Below, one piece after another: positions 52,008 through 61,720 of a stretch of DNA of 64,000 bases. Source of the DNA: CAZIOI01 sp964540855 (GTDB lineage: Bacteria; Patescibacteriota; UBA1384; DTJR01); NCBI GenBank assembly GCA_964540855.1, contig CAZIOI010000001.1, forward strand, positions 1 through 64,000, in the 5' to 3' direction. The translations under genes were made by a program, and so were the position numbers. Positions within the stretch are counted from its first letter, which is position 1; every line of letters begins with the position of its first letter. The notes below the pieces were generated by a model. The model worked only from the letters and a program-made list of their open reading frames with translations, made no database searches and was not told where the DNA came from.

Positions 52008-53470
52008 TTGCTCCTTTGCAATACTTCTCTTATTGTACCAAGACTAACGGCTTTTGTTGCCAGCACCAATAATGTGTAGCAAGCGGCTGCAACAAAGATA
52101 TTTACAAATAAATTAACACCTATTTCCCTAAAAAAGTAAATGATCGCAGCCATCATGACTGCACAAAGAGCAATCACAAAGAAATTCTTAAATTTAACCG
52201 GCAGATCAATGATCGAGTTTACAAATTTTGCATATACTGTCAAAACAATTATTTCTGTGATTACCGTGGCAAACGCTGCGCCAACATAGCTGAATCTAGG
52301 AATAAGGATCAGGTTTAGAATGATGTTTATTAAAGCAAAAACGATTGTTGGCACAATCATCTTGTTTTGTTTGCCAAGCGAAACGATAAAATAGTTGTAC
52401 AGACAGGTGAAAAAGTTCATGGCAACAACAAAGATCAGAATTTGTAAACAAGTAACGGAAGTTGCCGGAGCGTTAAATAGTGTCACGGTATATGTTTGGG
52501 TAAATTCGTTACCCTTGGCACCGCTGATAAATTCTATGATCGGCTTTGCCAGCACAAATGTTCCCGTCAGAATCGGCCATGCCAGAAGCGACAAAAAATC
52601 AAATTGCTTCTGAAAGGCCGGCTTCACTCGCTCGTCAAGCCCAACCGCATATTGCGTTATGAGCGGAAAAGCCGCCCCCAAAAACATTACCGGAATTGTT
52701 TCAAGGACCTCTAACAGCTTGAACGGAGCACCGTATATGCCGACATCCGACATGCCTTTCATCATCGAAAGCATCAGTGAATCTATTTTGAAATATATGA
52801 GGGCGAAAACAAGAACTATACCGATAGGAACGGCTTGAAAAATTACATATCGCCAATATTTTAGATCAAACTTCAGCCCGAGAGAAACATAGCGACGCAA
52901 AAACAGCAGGTTAAGCGCAAAATTGACTATGTTTCCAAAAAGATATGCGCACATTACAATAGGAAAAGACAAATTCATTTTGGTAAAAAGCCACACCAGA
53001 GCGAGAATGAGAACCCGTCCAACAACCTCCGTGGCAACGGAAATGCTAAGTTTGTAGTTTCTTAAATAAACTCCGACCACAACAGTGTTAATCGTCGTAA
53101 AAAAGCATGCAGCGCTTATCGCCGCGACCGCGTATTTGACGTCAAGTGGATAATCAAAAAACCAGACCACGCCAAAGGCAATCGCATGAACCGCTAGGGC
53201 CAAGATCAGCCTCAACGCAAAGATATTTGAAAAGACCTTGTTGTGATCGTTGTTGACAGATAACTCGCGAATCAGCGTCCACTGGAGACCGAAGTCTGCT
53301 AAAATCGAGAAAAGACCGACAAACGCAGTTACCGTTGTGTATTTTCCGACGCCCTCGACGCCCAAATAGCTAAATAAAATAGCGATCGTGGCAATTGCAA
53401 AACCGGTACCGATCAATTTACCGGTCATTTGAGCGAGCGTGTTGGCCGCGATTTTCTTGGTGTGACTCAT
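52004..53470 (-). CDS. Polysaccharide flippase (Wzx-like)
   Basis: 488 residues, 12-14 membrane helices. N-terminal NTLAQMTGKLIGTGFAIAT and FSYLGVEGVGKYTTVTAF align with the flippase at 38755. First gene of an operon of six overlapping genes that runs to 44150. Its promoter must lie in the repeat island 53471-53959; none stands out. Confidence 0.88.
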   Translation of the reverse strand: MSHTKKIAANTLAQMTGKLIGTGFAIATIAILFSYLGVEGVGKYTTVTAFVGLFSILADFGLQWTLIRELSVNNDHNKVFSNIFALRLILALAVHAIAFGVVWFFDYPLDVKYAVAAISAACFFTTINTVVVGVYLRNYKLSISVATEVVGRVLILALVWLFTKMNLSFPIVMCAYLFGNIVNFALNLLFLRRYVSLGLKFDLKYWRYVIFQAVPIGIVLVFALIYFKIDSLMLSMMKGMSDVGIYGAPFKLLEVLETIPVMFLGAAFPLITQYAVGLDERVKPAFQKQFDFLSLLAWPILTGTFVLAKPIIEFISGAKGNEFTQTYTVTLFNAPATSVTCLQILIFVVAMNFFTCLYNYFIVSLGKQNKMIVPTIVFALINIILNLILIPRFSYVGAAFATVITEIIVLTVYAKFVNSIIDLPVKFKNFFVIALCAVMMAAIIYFFREIGVNLFVNIFVAAACYTLLVLATKAVSLGTIREVLQRSK

Positions 53471-53604
53471 TATTCGAGCTTACTGCAAAAGAAGTCTTAT
53501 AACAATAATTCAAAAGTAAAATTGTTAGTCAAAATTCTCCAAGTTTAGTCATTCGCGATTTGTTGTGCCCCGCGTAGCCCTGCCTACCGGCAGGCAGGCT
53601 TGGC

Positions 53605-53632
53605 GAGGTGGGGTCAATTCCTACCCCACCTC
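53605..53632. repeat. Perfect 10-bp inverted repeat
   Basis: GAGGTGGGGT (53605-53614) and ACCCCACCTC (53623-53632), eight-nt loop. Just to the left, CTGCC/GGCAG pairs make another stem (about 53580-53598). No T-run follows, so a terminator role is doubtful. Confidence 0.65.
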
Positions 53633-53695
53633 TCGACAGTCATTCCCGCCCCATCAATTCGTGGGGTAAACTACAGCGGGAATCTTTTTTATTCA

Positions 53696-53841
53696 GGCTT
53701 CGCTTGAAAGATATTTGCAAGCTAAAGCTTGCTTTTATTTTGCGGTGGTCAGGGGGCTTAATTGCGAAGCAGCCCCCTAGACCCCCGCACCCCCTTACCC
53801 CTGCACGCTTCATACCAAGGTGTCGCTTTGCGACGATATCT
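53696..53841. repeat. Mosaic intergenic repeat, copy C
   Basis: Begins GGCTTCGCTTGAAAGAT, then GCAAGCTAAAGCTTGC (53717-53732), GGTGGTCAGGGGGCTTAATT (53744 onward), a variable C-rich middle, and GCACGCTTCATACCA (53803 onward) ending in the TGTCGC/GCGACG stem. Shares the first blocks with copy A and the last with A and B; the 50-nt block of A and B is missing. Confidence 0.8.
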
Positions 53842-53933
53842 TTTAAATTTTTTCTTTATCATTTTAATCTTTAACTTTTGATATTTAATTTTGCGTTAAC
53901 TTGTTCCCGTGTTTTTTAATTCGCATTATTTGG

Positions 53934-53939
53934 TAGAAT
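53934..53939 (+). promoter_or_regulatory. -10 box of the secretion-like operon
   Basis: TAGAAT, about 20 nt before the proposed start at 53960. No convincing -35 box. Confidence 0.45.
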
Positions 53940-53959
53940 TGTAATAGAAAAGGAGGGGT

Positions 53960-54541
53960 CTGTCGCTTTCTAACAGAGGAAAAATTATCCTTCTATTTTC
54001 CGCAGTTATAGTTGTCGGGATTATTGTTTTTGCCTATTTTTACCTTAATCGCGAGGGCTCAAATACTACGACAAACGGGACATCTCCCGCAGCCGAAGAG
54101 AGTAAAATCGTACTTCAGAGGATTTACGAAAGTCCCCAAGCTTTAAGTTCCGAGACAATCACTCCAAGTAGCGGCGCAACCCAGATAGCACCAACCACCA
54201 GCCCGACAACAACAGCAGCCAAGCCGACTGCGACCCCGGGGATTTTTGATTATACTGCGAGAGATACCGCCACAGCCGATAAAGACACTGTCAAACTGGT
54301 TGATGAAATTAAAAAAGAAATCGGCGATAAAGACGTCTGCCAATTGGCAAATATTTCCAATAGCTGGTCAAACCCTGTAGAGAAAACTGTATGCGGGACA
54401 ATGAAGTTTGCGGCTGAAAAAGTTTTGGTTCCGATGCTAGAATTTTCCTGTTTCATGTATGCAGGAGCGATGAATCTAAATTATGACGCAGATATAACGG
54501 CAAATTTTAAGGACAATCAATGCAATTTACAAGACAGATAG
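53960..54541 (+). CDS. Single-pass membrane protein with a probable CTG start
   Basis: The frame is open from a TAG at 53945 to the TAG at 54541, with no ATG, GTG or TTG before 54344. A start at TTG 54344 would cut away a clear N-terminal membrane helix and has no ribosome-binding site. The codon at 53960 is CTG, one nt after AGGAGGGG, the same spacing as the GTG of the related locus at 18840. From there the product has 193 residues: SLSNRGKI, a helix at about 9-28 (IILLFSAVIVVGIIVFAYFY), a Thr/Ser/Pro-rich linker to about residue 95 and a C-terminal domain with three cysteines (DVCQLAN, KTVCGT, EFSCFMYAG) plus one near the end. No family recognised. It overlaps the next gene by 22 nt. Confidence 0.6.
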   Translation: MSLSNRGKIILLFSAVIVVGIIVFAYFYLNREGSNTTTNGTSPAAEESKIVLQRIYESPQALSSETITPSSGATQIAPTTSPTTTAAKPTATPGIFDYTARDTATADKDTVKLVDEIKKEIGDKDVCQLANISNSWSNPVEKTVCGTMKFAAEKVLVPMLEFSCFMYAGAMNLNYDADITANFKDNQCNLQDR

Positions 54542-57513
54542 TCAAAGCATTTATTACTGTAATTATAGTTATAATTGTGGCATTGGCCGCGCCGAACTTT
54601 TTTGGCAAAGACGACAAAATAAATGAGAGTGTATTCCACAAAGAAGATATGCATCTTTCAATTGCATACAGCAGAGCATCTGCGTACCAATATGGCGACA
54701 CAACAAATGTAACAAAAGTGTTGGCAAAGCAGTCCGGTAAAAATGGGGAATGGGTCTTTACGATATACAAAATAGCTCTATCGTTTGTAAATATTATTGT
54801 GGTTTGTTTTTTAATATTTGTCGCTCTTGCCAATATCCTACAGTATGACATTAAAAATTATGCGATAAAGGCTGTCTTGCCAAAGCTCGTAGGATCAGTC
54901 ATAGCAGCCAATTTGTCAATGACTATTTTTGTCTTTGCGTCAAAGATCATCGACTCTATGATGGGAATATCAATTTTTAAACCGCTCGGGTGGGATTGGT
55001 TTTCTTTTATTATTGGGGGGCACGGTTGGCAAATTGGCACAGCCGGAACAATAGGGGTACTCATTGGTCTTTTAGCAAAAATTTTTTTGGGTGTCTTCGG
55101 GTGGGTTAGCGTGGTCATAGTAGTTATAGGCTTGCTAGCGGCGCTTCTTCTGGCACTATTTGTGTCATTGATCCTTGCGTTCAGACCGTACGTCGTTCTA
55201 CTGTGCGTCGCAGTTGCCCCAATCGCGATTGTTTGCTACGCGCTCCCGCAAACCTCAAAAGTATTCAGTAGATGGGCCAGGGTCGCTGTTGTATGGCTTA
55301 CCCTGCCAATCCTGGCTAATTTCATCCTACGAGTCGTCATGTTAATCCCCTCTGGAACAAAAATGACTTTGACTTTGGGGGAATTTGGTCCTGTCAGCGG
55401 TATCGTAGGCTTTTTAGTTCCGACAATAGTTAGAGGCGCAGCTCTCCTATTTGTCGCCAGGCTCCCATTTAAGCTTGGGGATGATGTGAGCGGATTAATT
55501 TCCACATATGGTCGCAAACTCGGGCGTGGCGCCATGGTCGCCAGCGGCCAACTCGCTTATTGGTCTGATCGAAAACAAAAACAGAAAGAAGTCGAGGCCG
55601 ATAATAGAAGCAGGGGGAACACACGCAAAGCATATGAAAGCGGAAGTATTGGTGAAATAGCAAATTTTTATATGGAAAGAGAAAAGGAAAAAAGAGCAGA
55701 AGCATTGAAAAAGCAGGCTGATGGTAAAACTCTAACCAGAGATGAATATGCATATACCATGCTAACTGATCCGGATATCCGAGCAAGCGCAGAACAAAAA
55801 GCGCGAAGCGGTTTGGCAGCTCAAGTCCAATATACGAATCCTAGCGATTACAATGACGCGCTAGTAGAAATGCAAAGCGAGCAAACCGCACTTCAAAACA
55901 AGATTGCAACAAACAAAGCGTTGAATGAAAGAGAGAAAATATTGAGAAAACAAGGCTTCCACACTTTGTCATTAGGCGACCTTGAGAAGAAGGCAAAGGA
56001 AGAAGTCGCACAACGAAACCGAGAAACAATTTCCGATGAAATTAGCAGAAGAGATGTGGCTGCACAAAAGGAAACCGGAACACACAGGGCTTTGGAATAT
56101 GTCAAAAAAAGCAATTTGTATGGTGTTATGAGCACAATCAAAGAAAACCTTGACTATGACGAAGCAGAGCGCGGTAAAACATTTGCAAAATATTCGTGGT
56201 TTGCTGAACAAACCAGAGGTCGATATGCACAAGGAAAATATATGTCGGCTGTTGTCAAGGAAGATCTCGCTGATCTTGGAACATCGGAAGAAATGGCGGA
56301 ATATTTGAAGCCGGCTTTCCAGGCTTTCTACGAGAATGTAGCCAGCGCGATGGGGCAGACAACCGTCACTGATGCTGTAAAGCTGGAAGCTAACGCTATG
56401 TTAAGAAGATACAGGACCCAAGTTAAGGGGCTTAAAGATTATATGCAACACCCATATTTTGATAATATAAAACCCAATACAGCGGCAAACATTGTTCAGG
56501 GCGATTATGCCCTCAATCAACAATTGGCCAGAGAAGCGCGCGGACGTAACCGACCCGGTCAAGATAGAATTATCGAGGAACGCAAACGTGAAATATTTGG
56601 CTCCGGCTCGCCAACTACACCGGAGCAAAAACGTATCACCGCGCTGGAACAGCAAAACCAGAGGAGAAGCTTGCTGTTATTACAACAGATAGCGAGGCAA
56701 ACTACCGGTGTCACGCAGAAACAAGCATTTGCCAGGGCAATTGAGTTAGCAGACGAGATGGGCCATGGTCTGGGCGTCGATAGTATTGAAGATCTGCCTA
56801 GAAGTCACTCCGAATTAAAGGATGTTTCTCACGAGAATATCTATATGACAAAAGTTGCCCTCGCCGCAAGATCAGAAGAAGGAAGGCGCGTTGCTGCACT
56901 TACAGAGAGAATCAGCGGCCAGGAAGATGTCGATGCAATCATGCAATCGCATTATGTTCTGGGTCAAGCCGCAACTAATCCAAGCAGCGTTTCGCCGGAA
57001 CTAATCTCTAGAGCAAAAACTGTTATTGGTCAAAAAATGAACATTAACCCCTCTTTGGTTGATGTGGCCAACAGCAATACACTTCTAAAAGCAGCCGAAG
57101 CCGCGACCGTTTCTGACCTAGCGGGTCAAAGAACAAAGATTACTGACCCAATAGAGGTTCAATACAGGATTGGCACGCAGGTCATGAGAGATCGTGCCGT
57201 CACCGATACAGAGGCTATTTTACAAGACATCAGGACACAAATCGCAAGTGGCATACAGTCAACGGACATTGATCTTGGATCTATTGACACACAGGTTCGC
57301 GCCCTCACAGATCCTCACTTGCAACTAGAATTCGGATCGGCATGGACCGGTCAAACAGTAGCTCTAAAAGAACAGGTTATTGCCGAGACCTCCAAGCAGT
57401 TGCAACAAGCTGTAGCATCCGCTGACTCTGCCCTAGTCGCAGAAGCTGAGTCGCAAGTTCCGATAATGATCTCAGAAACATTTAAAAAAATAGCTTCCCA
57501 ACCAAGGAGTTAG
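54520..57513 (+). CDS. VirB6/TrbL-like channel protein 1 with long cytoplasmic tail
   Basis: 997 residues. An N-terminal helix (ITVIIVIIVALAA) is followed by about seven more helices up to residue 325, including FLIFVALANIL, then YAIKAVLPKLVG and VAPIAIVCYALPQTSKVFSRW, segments that match the paralogue at 58870. From about residue 345 onward the protein is soluble, charged and helical, rich in Arg, Gln, Glu and Ala. VirB6/TrbL proteins form part of the inner-membrane channel in type IV secretion. AAGGA site. Followed one nt later by the next gene. Confidence 0.7.
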   Translation: MQFTRQIVKAFITVIIVIIVALAAPNFFGKDDKINESVFHKEDMHLSIAYSRASAYQYGDTTNVTKVLAKQSGKNGEWVFTIYKIALSFVNIIVVCFLIFVALANILQYDIKNYAIKAVLPKLVGSVIAANLSMTIFVFASKIIDSMMGISIFKPLGWDWFSFIIGGHGWQIGTAGTIGVLIGLLAKIFLGVFGWVSVVIVVIGLLAALLLALFVSLILAFRPYVVLLCVAVAPIAIVCYALPQTSKVFSRWARVAVVWLTLPILANFILRVVMLIPSGTKMTLTLGEFGPVSGIVGFLVPTIVRGAALLFVARLPFKLGDDVSGLISTYGRKLGRGAMVASGQLAYWSDRKQKQKEVEADNRSRGNTRKAYESGSIGEIANFYMEREKEKRAEALKKQADGKTLTRDEYAYTMLTDPDIRASAEQKARSGLAAQVQYTNPSDYNDALVEMQSEQTALQNKIATNKALNEREKILRKQGFHTLSLGDLEKKAKEEVAQRNRETISDEISRRDVAAQKETGTHRALEYVKKSNLYGVMSTIKENLDYDEAERGKTFAKYSWFAEQTRGRYAQGKYMSAVVKEDLADLGTSEEMAEYLKPAFQAFYENVASAMGQTTVTDAVKLEANAMLRRYRTQVKGLKDYMQHPYFDNIKPNTAANIVQGDYALNQQLAREARGRNRPGQDRIIEERKREIFGSGSPTTPEQKRITALEQQNQRRSLLLLQQIARQTTGVTQKQAFARAIELADEMGHGLGVDSIEDLPRSHSELKDVSHENIYMTKVALAARSEEGRRVAALTERISGQEDVDAIMQSHYVLGQAATNPSSVSPELISRAKTVIGQKMNINPSLVDVANSNTLLKAAEAATVSDLAGQRTKITDPIEVQYRIGTQVMRDRAVTDTEAILQDIRTQIASGIQSTDIDLGSIDTQVRALTDPHLQLEFGSAWTGQTVALKEQVIAETSKQLQQAVASADSALVAEAESQVPIMISETFKKIASQPRS

Positions 57514-57514
57514 T

Positions 57515-58873
57515 TTGGAAACAGAAGAGCAAACAACAGACTCCACAGAACAACAGCCGGAAGCAGATTACGGAGTCGGTCGAAGTGTCGCCGACAGAGT
57601 CAGCGAATCAAATGATACTTTTCGTGCCGCCGACAAATTATCCGGTGGTCGTATTGGCAGCGCTACTAAAAAAGCTGGAGAGGCTTTTGACAAGACAGGA
57701 TTGGGACAAGGTATTAACAAAGCCCGTCAAGCCGCCAGCAGTGCCAAGAGTGCCGCAACCAAGCAAGTTACCGAGGCAGGCAAAAAAGTCGCCGGCAAAG
57801 CAGTACAAAAAGGCGCCGAGCTTGCTGCCAAAGCAGGAATTTCTGCTGCTACCGGCGCCGCAACAGCTGGCGTCTCCACTGCTGTTCAGGCAGGATTGGA
57901 AGGCATTCAGAAAGCCGCTCAAATAAGCGACAAAATTAGAAAAGCTGTTAAAAGCGCTACCGGCGGACTCATCGATCCGGACATTTTTGGTGATCTAAAA
58001 GACAAATTAAAGGAGTATTGGAAACAAAATAAATGGAGAATTATCGGCGGCTCGTGTCTTGTTTTCGCTCTTTTGGCGATCGCTCCATTTATTATCATGA
58101 TCGTGATGATTTCAAAATTCTTGTTTTCCGACAATACGGAGCCGACTAATAAGGCGATAATAAACAGCATCAGCTCCCTCTCATCATCACAAAGGCTATT
58201 TTTCACAGGTTCCGGTGATCTGGACGCTATAAAAAACGGCGAGATATCCCAAAACTCGCTCAAGATGATCAATTATTTAGCCAAAAAACATCAGAGGATA
58301 GAGATCAATTACTCGCCCAAGACCGACGAGACATCGACCGGCGCCAACGAACCTTATGAGTTTGATATTGTTTCGGTCGATGAGATTCGCTGCAGCGTAA
58401 ACGGACAAAAAGTCGGATCCGTGCCGATTTATCTTAACTCCAATTACGATTTCGTCTCAGCCGCCAAAAACATCCCCTCAAACGCCATCTGCGCCAGCGG
58501 CTATTACCCGAACATCGAAGCGCAAATAAAATCGGCTTATTTCGACCAGTTTTCGCCGGGCGAATTTCTCGCCGGCGAGATCGCAACTCGCGGCAAAATG
58601 GTCGCGCAAGAAAAGCTGGCGGAGATCACAGAGGATATATTTAAAGCAAATTCAAACCTTAAAATCAATAGCAGTTCTGATGATAGCGTTTTGCCGGCAG
58701 CTATCACCATAGACGATAAATACGCTACAATAAATCAGAAGGACAATTCGGCCGGCGTTTTGGTGGTGATGAAAGATAAAATTGCGCACTACTATCCAAC
58801 CGCCGATTCATCAAGCACGGGTGTTCTTAAGTCGACCGGACAAAAATATGGAATACATATAAGTTTCTTATGA
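57515..58873 (+). CDS. Ala-rich single-pass membrane protein
   Basis: 452 residues, unrecognised. Residues 1-165 are cytoplasmic, Ala/Lys/Gly-rich with amphipathic repeats (KKAGEAFDKTGLGQGINKA and similar), then a membrane helix at about 175-205 (VFALLAIAPFIIMIVMISKF). Residues 206-452 are predicted outside the cytoplasm, with two cysteines (EIRCSVNG, NAICASGYYP). TTG start after an AAGGAG site. The ATGA overlap with the next VirB6-like gene implies coupled translation and a joint role. Confidence 0.65.
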   Translation: METEEQTTDSTEQQPEADYGVGRSVADRVSESNDTFRAADKLSGGRIGSATKKAGEAFDKTGLGQGINKARQAASSAKSAATKQVTEAGKKVAGKAVQKGAELAAKAGISAATGAATAGVSTAVQAGLEGIQKAAQISDKIRKAVKSATGGLIDPDIFGDLKDKLKEYWKQNKWRIIGGSCLVFALLAIAPFIIMIVMISKFLFSDNTEPTNKAIINSISSLSSSQRLFFTGSGDLDAIKNGEISQNSLKMINYLAKKHQRIEINYSPKTDETSTGANEPYEFDIVSVDEIRCSVNGQKVGSVPIYLNSNYDFVSAAKNIPSNAICASGYYPNIEAQIKSAYFDQFSPGEFLAGEIATRGKMVAQEKLAEITEDIFKANSNLKINSSSDDSVLPAAITIDDKYATINQKDNSAGVLVVMKDKIAHYYPTADSSSTGVLKSTGQKYGIHISFL

Positions 58874-61719
58874 TCAGATTGATCAAATTTACAGTTATAG
58901 TTACGGCAGCTATCGGACTGCTTGTTTTGCCTGCGACAGCCAAGGCAATTCCTTCCGATATAAATTACAAATGGGATAGCAATGAGTCTCCATTGACCGA
59001 TGGAGTGAGTGGCACGACCACCAGTGAACAGATATGCCAAGATTTGTTCGCCGCGGATAGCACAAATATTTTTAAAGAAGTGGTTTGCTCTTTTACTCGA
59101 CTTGCCGCTTTGTCAATTGCCGACCTCGCCACAGACATTACCTGCTCAATCCAGCAGGTAGGTAACGGCACAAATTATAAAAGCACTACTTTCTCAAGTA
59201 GCTCGGGCAAATGTGAGGAGTCGCCAACAAACCCCTTGGGCGATAAATCCCAAAAAACCGGTTTCTACAGCGACGAACTTGCGAATTCGACAAGCGCCCT
59301 GACTGACTCCCTTTCACCGAGTCAGTCAGCTACTCCATCAGCGGCTTACAAAGGCTTCACAATCGCCAGAAATATTATGGGGCTTATGGCCGTAGTAGCA
59401 CTATTTGTCTTTGCCTTTGCTAATATTTTGCACATCGAAGTTAATACATATGCGATCAAAAAGGCTCTCCCATCAATCATTATCGCCATTATCGGCGGTG
59501 CGCTTTCGATTTATATTGTGTTTTTGCTGTCCAGATTTGTCGATTTCACGTACAGGCTCAATATCTTTTCGCCTTATCAGGCCTACCATCCAATGCAAAA
59601 TATCTTCGGCGGATATTTTAATCTCGGGTCGGTTGACCAACTCAAAGATGATAGTGTCAAACTGGTATTCGATGTGGGATCAAGCCTGATCGGCGCAAGC
59701 GGCGTCAGTTTTTTTGCCGGCGTCTTGGGTTCAATTATGCTGGTTATCCCCGCTCTAGCGACATTTGCCTTCGAATACGTTCTTTCGCTCAGAGCCTTCG
59801 CCGTTCAGATTTTGACAATAATAGCTCCGATCGCCTTCGCTTGCTTGATTTTGCCTCAAACACAAGCGTTTTTCAGAAAATGGTGGTCATATTTGTTGAT
59901 TGCAATCTTTTTTGCACCACTGGCGAACTTTGTATTTTTTATTTTAAACCTTTTTGGATCTTCTTCGAGCGATGTAACATCTCTGATGGCACTCTGGTTT
60001 TTAAAAACCGTTGCTATTATCTTTTTGATCCGCTTCCCCTTCACGGTCGAAGCAGACACGAAAAAAATTCTTGCAGCCGTTTCGAAAACAAGCTTTGGCG
60101 CGGCGCTTGGACTTAACAGGATTGGCGGCACCGATGTGAAACCACAGAACAAAGAGCAACAGGTTAAATTTGCCAGTATCGACAAGATAAAAGATATTTC
60201 AAAAAATAATCCAAGGGTACTCGCCCCCGCCATAAGGACAAATCAAGCCGGTCAGCTAAGATCGGCCGCGATCGGCAAGCAAGGCAGACAAGCGATCGCG
60301 CCCGCCGGACTGAATAGCTCCATCGAAAAGGCCGTCTCGCAAGCTGCTCAAGACAATGCAAGCCGTTCCGATAATCTGCTGGTCAAATCTTCGGCAAGTA
60401 TTGCCAACAGAGCATTCAGAGCCGTTGTGGATCAATCCGATCTTAAACTATGGCGAGATACGAGGCTCATAGAACAGCTCAAAAATCATAACGGGCAAGT
60501 CTTGGACGAACAGGGTGCTGCTATGCGCGCCGATTCGGCGCGCAAGTTGATGAGATTATCGCAGGTCGTGGAAAACGACAAAATCGCTAACCCCGAGGCG
60601 CTAAAAGTGTTGGCGACAAAGGGTGTTCTCGATAATATCCCTATGTCGATAATAAAAAAAGCGATCGATGACGGAATTCTGCAAAAAAGCGATCTTGCGA
60701 CAACCTTTGGAGACAACACTAGCAAGGTTATAGAATATATCGATAGCAGCAAACAAACCAGGCAGGGCTTTCTAACCGATACCCAAGCAAAAACATTGAT
60801 GACTCGAGACCAGAGTGATTACGCAACCGGCTTCAGGGATTTAACTAAGCTTTTCACTGACACGATCAAAGACCCTTCAATCTTTCCTCCCCCACCTCCG
60901 CCAGTTATAAAAAACATCATTTCACAGATGAGATCGACCGACTCTGATATTTTTGAAAAAAACGGGATGTATTACCTCAACCGTCTTGCCCAAATTCAAA
61001 AAGCTTCGACAAAAGATATTAGCTCCACCCTTACAAAAACCGGCGTCCAGAATCAGACCGCTTTGGCAATCGCCAAGAACCCACGAATCGACTTTTCTGA
61101 TGCCAAAAAATACACCGACAAGGGTAAGCTAGACTCAAACAGCCTTTCGTTACTCAGAGAAGGATTTTTAAATAGAGACTTATCCGATAATCTCATCGGC
61201 AGTATATCCGCCCTGATGAAAGAGCAAAAAACACTGATTGGCAAAGGGATAACTCAAAAAATTTCCGAGAGCATAAGCAAAAATCCCGATGGACTTAAAC
61301 TGTCGGATATCGGCGAAAATATGCGAAAAGTCATTCAGGGGCTACAAAAACCGGCAACGCCGCAGGATATTCAGAAGCTTGCGGGAGAAGTCGATAAATT
61401 TTATCCCGGTGCCGCCCTTAAATCCAGTCTGACCTTAAGCCATGATGACATCCAAGACACATCCAAAAAAGCCGCTGGCATATTGGAAACTGTCGAAACT
61501 CTAATCCGCTCGGGTATGGATGAAAAATCAATCAACAAAAATCCACAGAAAGCTGTAAATGAAATAGAAAAATCCGTGGCACAGGAGATCGAACAAGCGG
61601 CTTCCGGCCAAATCGCCAAAGACAGTGAATTTGATACAAAATTATCTAACATATCCAAAAACACGCCGTCTAATACCGGCTCAAGCATTGCAGACGCTAT
61701 AACCGCCGGAGCCAAATAA
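58870..61719 (+). CDS. VirB6/TrbL-like channel protein 2 with long cytoplasmic tail
   Basis: 949 residues. Signal peptide (FTVIVTAAIGLLVLPATAKA), a Cys-containing outer segment to about residue 150, then about six or seven helices to residue 400 with FVFAFANIL, then YAIKKALPSIII and IIAPIAFACLILPQTQAFFRKW. The region after about residue 420 is soluble and helical. The shared ANIL, YAIK-LP and APIA-C-LPQT-F-W positions show common descent with 54520. Two such paralogues in one operon suggest two subunits of one complex (inference). Confidence 0.7.
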   Translation: MIRLIKFTVIVTAAIGLLVLPATAKAIPSDINYKWDSNESPLTDGVSGTTTSEQICQDLFAADSTNIFKEVVCSFTRLAALSIADLATDITCSIQQVGNGTNYKSTTFSSSSGKCEESPTNPLGDKSQKTGFYSDELANSTSALTDSLSPSQSATPSAAYKGFTIARNIMGLMAVVALFVFAFANILHIEVNTYAIKKALPSIIIAIIGGALSIYIVFLLSRFVDFTYRLNIFSPYQAYHPMQNIFGGYFNLGSVDQLKDDSVKLVFDVGSSLIGASGVSFFAGVLGSIMLVIPALATFAFEYVLSLRAFAVQILTIIAPIAFACLILPQTQAFFRKWWSYLLIAIFFAPLANFVFFILNLFGSSSSDVTSLMALWFLKTVAIIFLIRFPFTVEADTKKILAAVSKTSFGAALGLNRIGGTDVKPQNKEQQVKFASIDKIKDISKNNPRVLAPAIRTNQAGQLRSAAIGKQGRQAIAPAGLNSSIEKAVSQAAQDNASRSDNLLVKSSASIANRAFRAVVDQSDLKLWRDTRLIEQLKNHNGQVLDEQGAAMRADSARKLMRLSQVVENDKIANPEALKVLATKGVLDNIPMSIIKKAIDDGILQKSDLATTFGDNTSKVIEYIDSSKQTRQGFLTDTQAKTLMTRDQSDYATGFRDLTKLFTDTIKDPSIFPPPPPPVIKNIISQMRSTDSDIFEKNGMYYLNRLAQIQKASTKDISSTLTKTGVQNQTALAIAKNPRIDFSDAKKYTDKGKLDSNSLSLLREGFLNRDLSDNLIGSISALMKEQKTLIGKGITQKISESISKNPDGLKLSDIGENMRKVIQGLQKPATPQDIQKLAGEVDKFYPGAALKSSLTLSHDDIQDTSKKAAGILETVETLIRSGMDEKSINKNPQKAVNEIEKSVAQEIEQAASGQIAKDSEFDTKLSNISKNTPSNTGSSIADAITAGAK

Positions 61720-61720
61720 T

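Larger units (their letters stand above)
53471..53959. other. Repeat-rich divergent intergenic region
   Basis: Holds hairpins (53580-53632), mosaic repeat copy C (about 53696-53841) and the promoter of the secretion-like operon. It separates the glycan operon (minus) from the secretion-like operon (plus). No gene supported. Confidence 0.7.
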
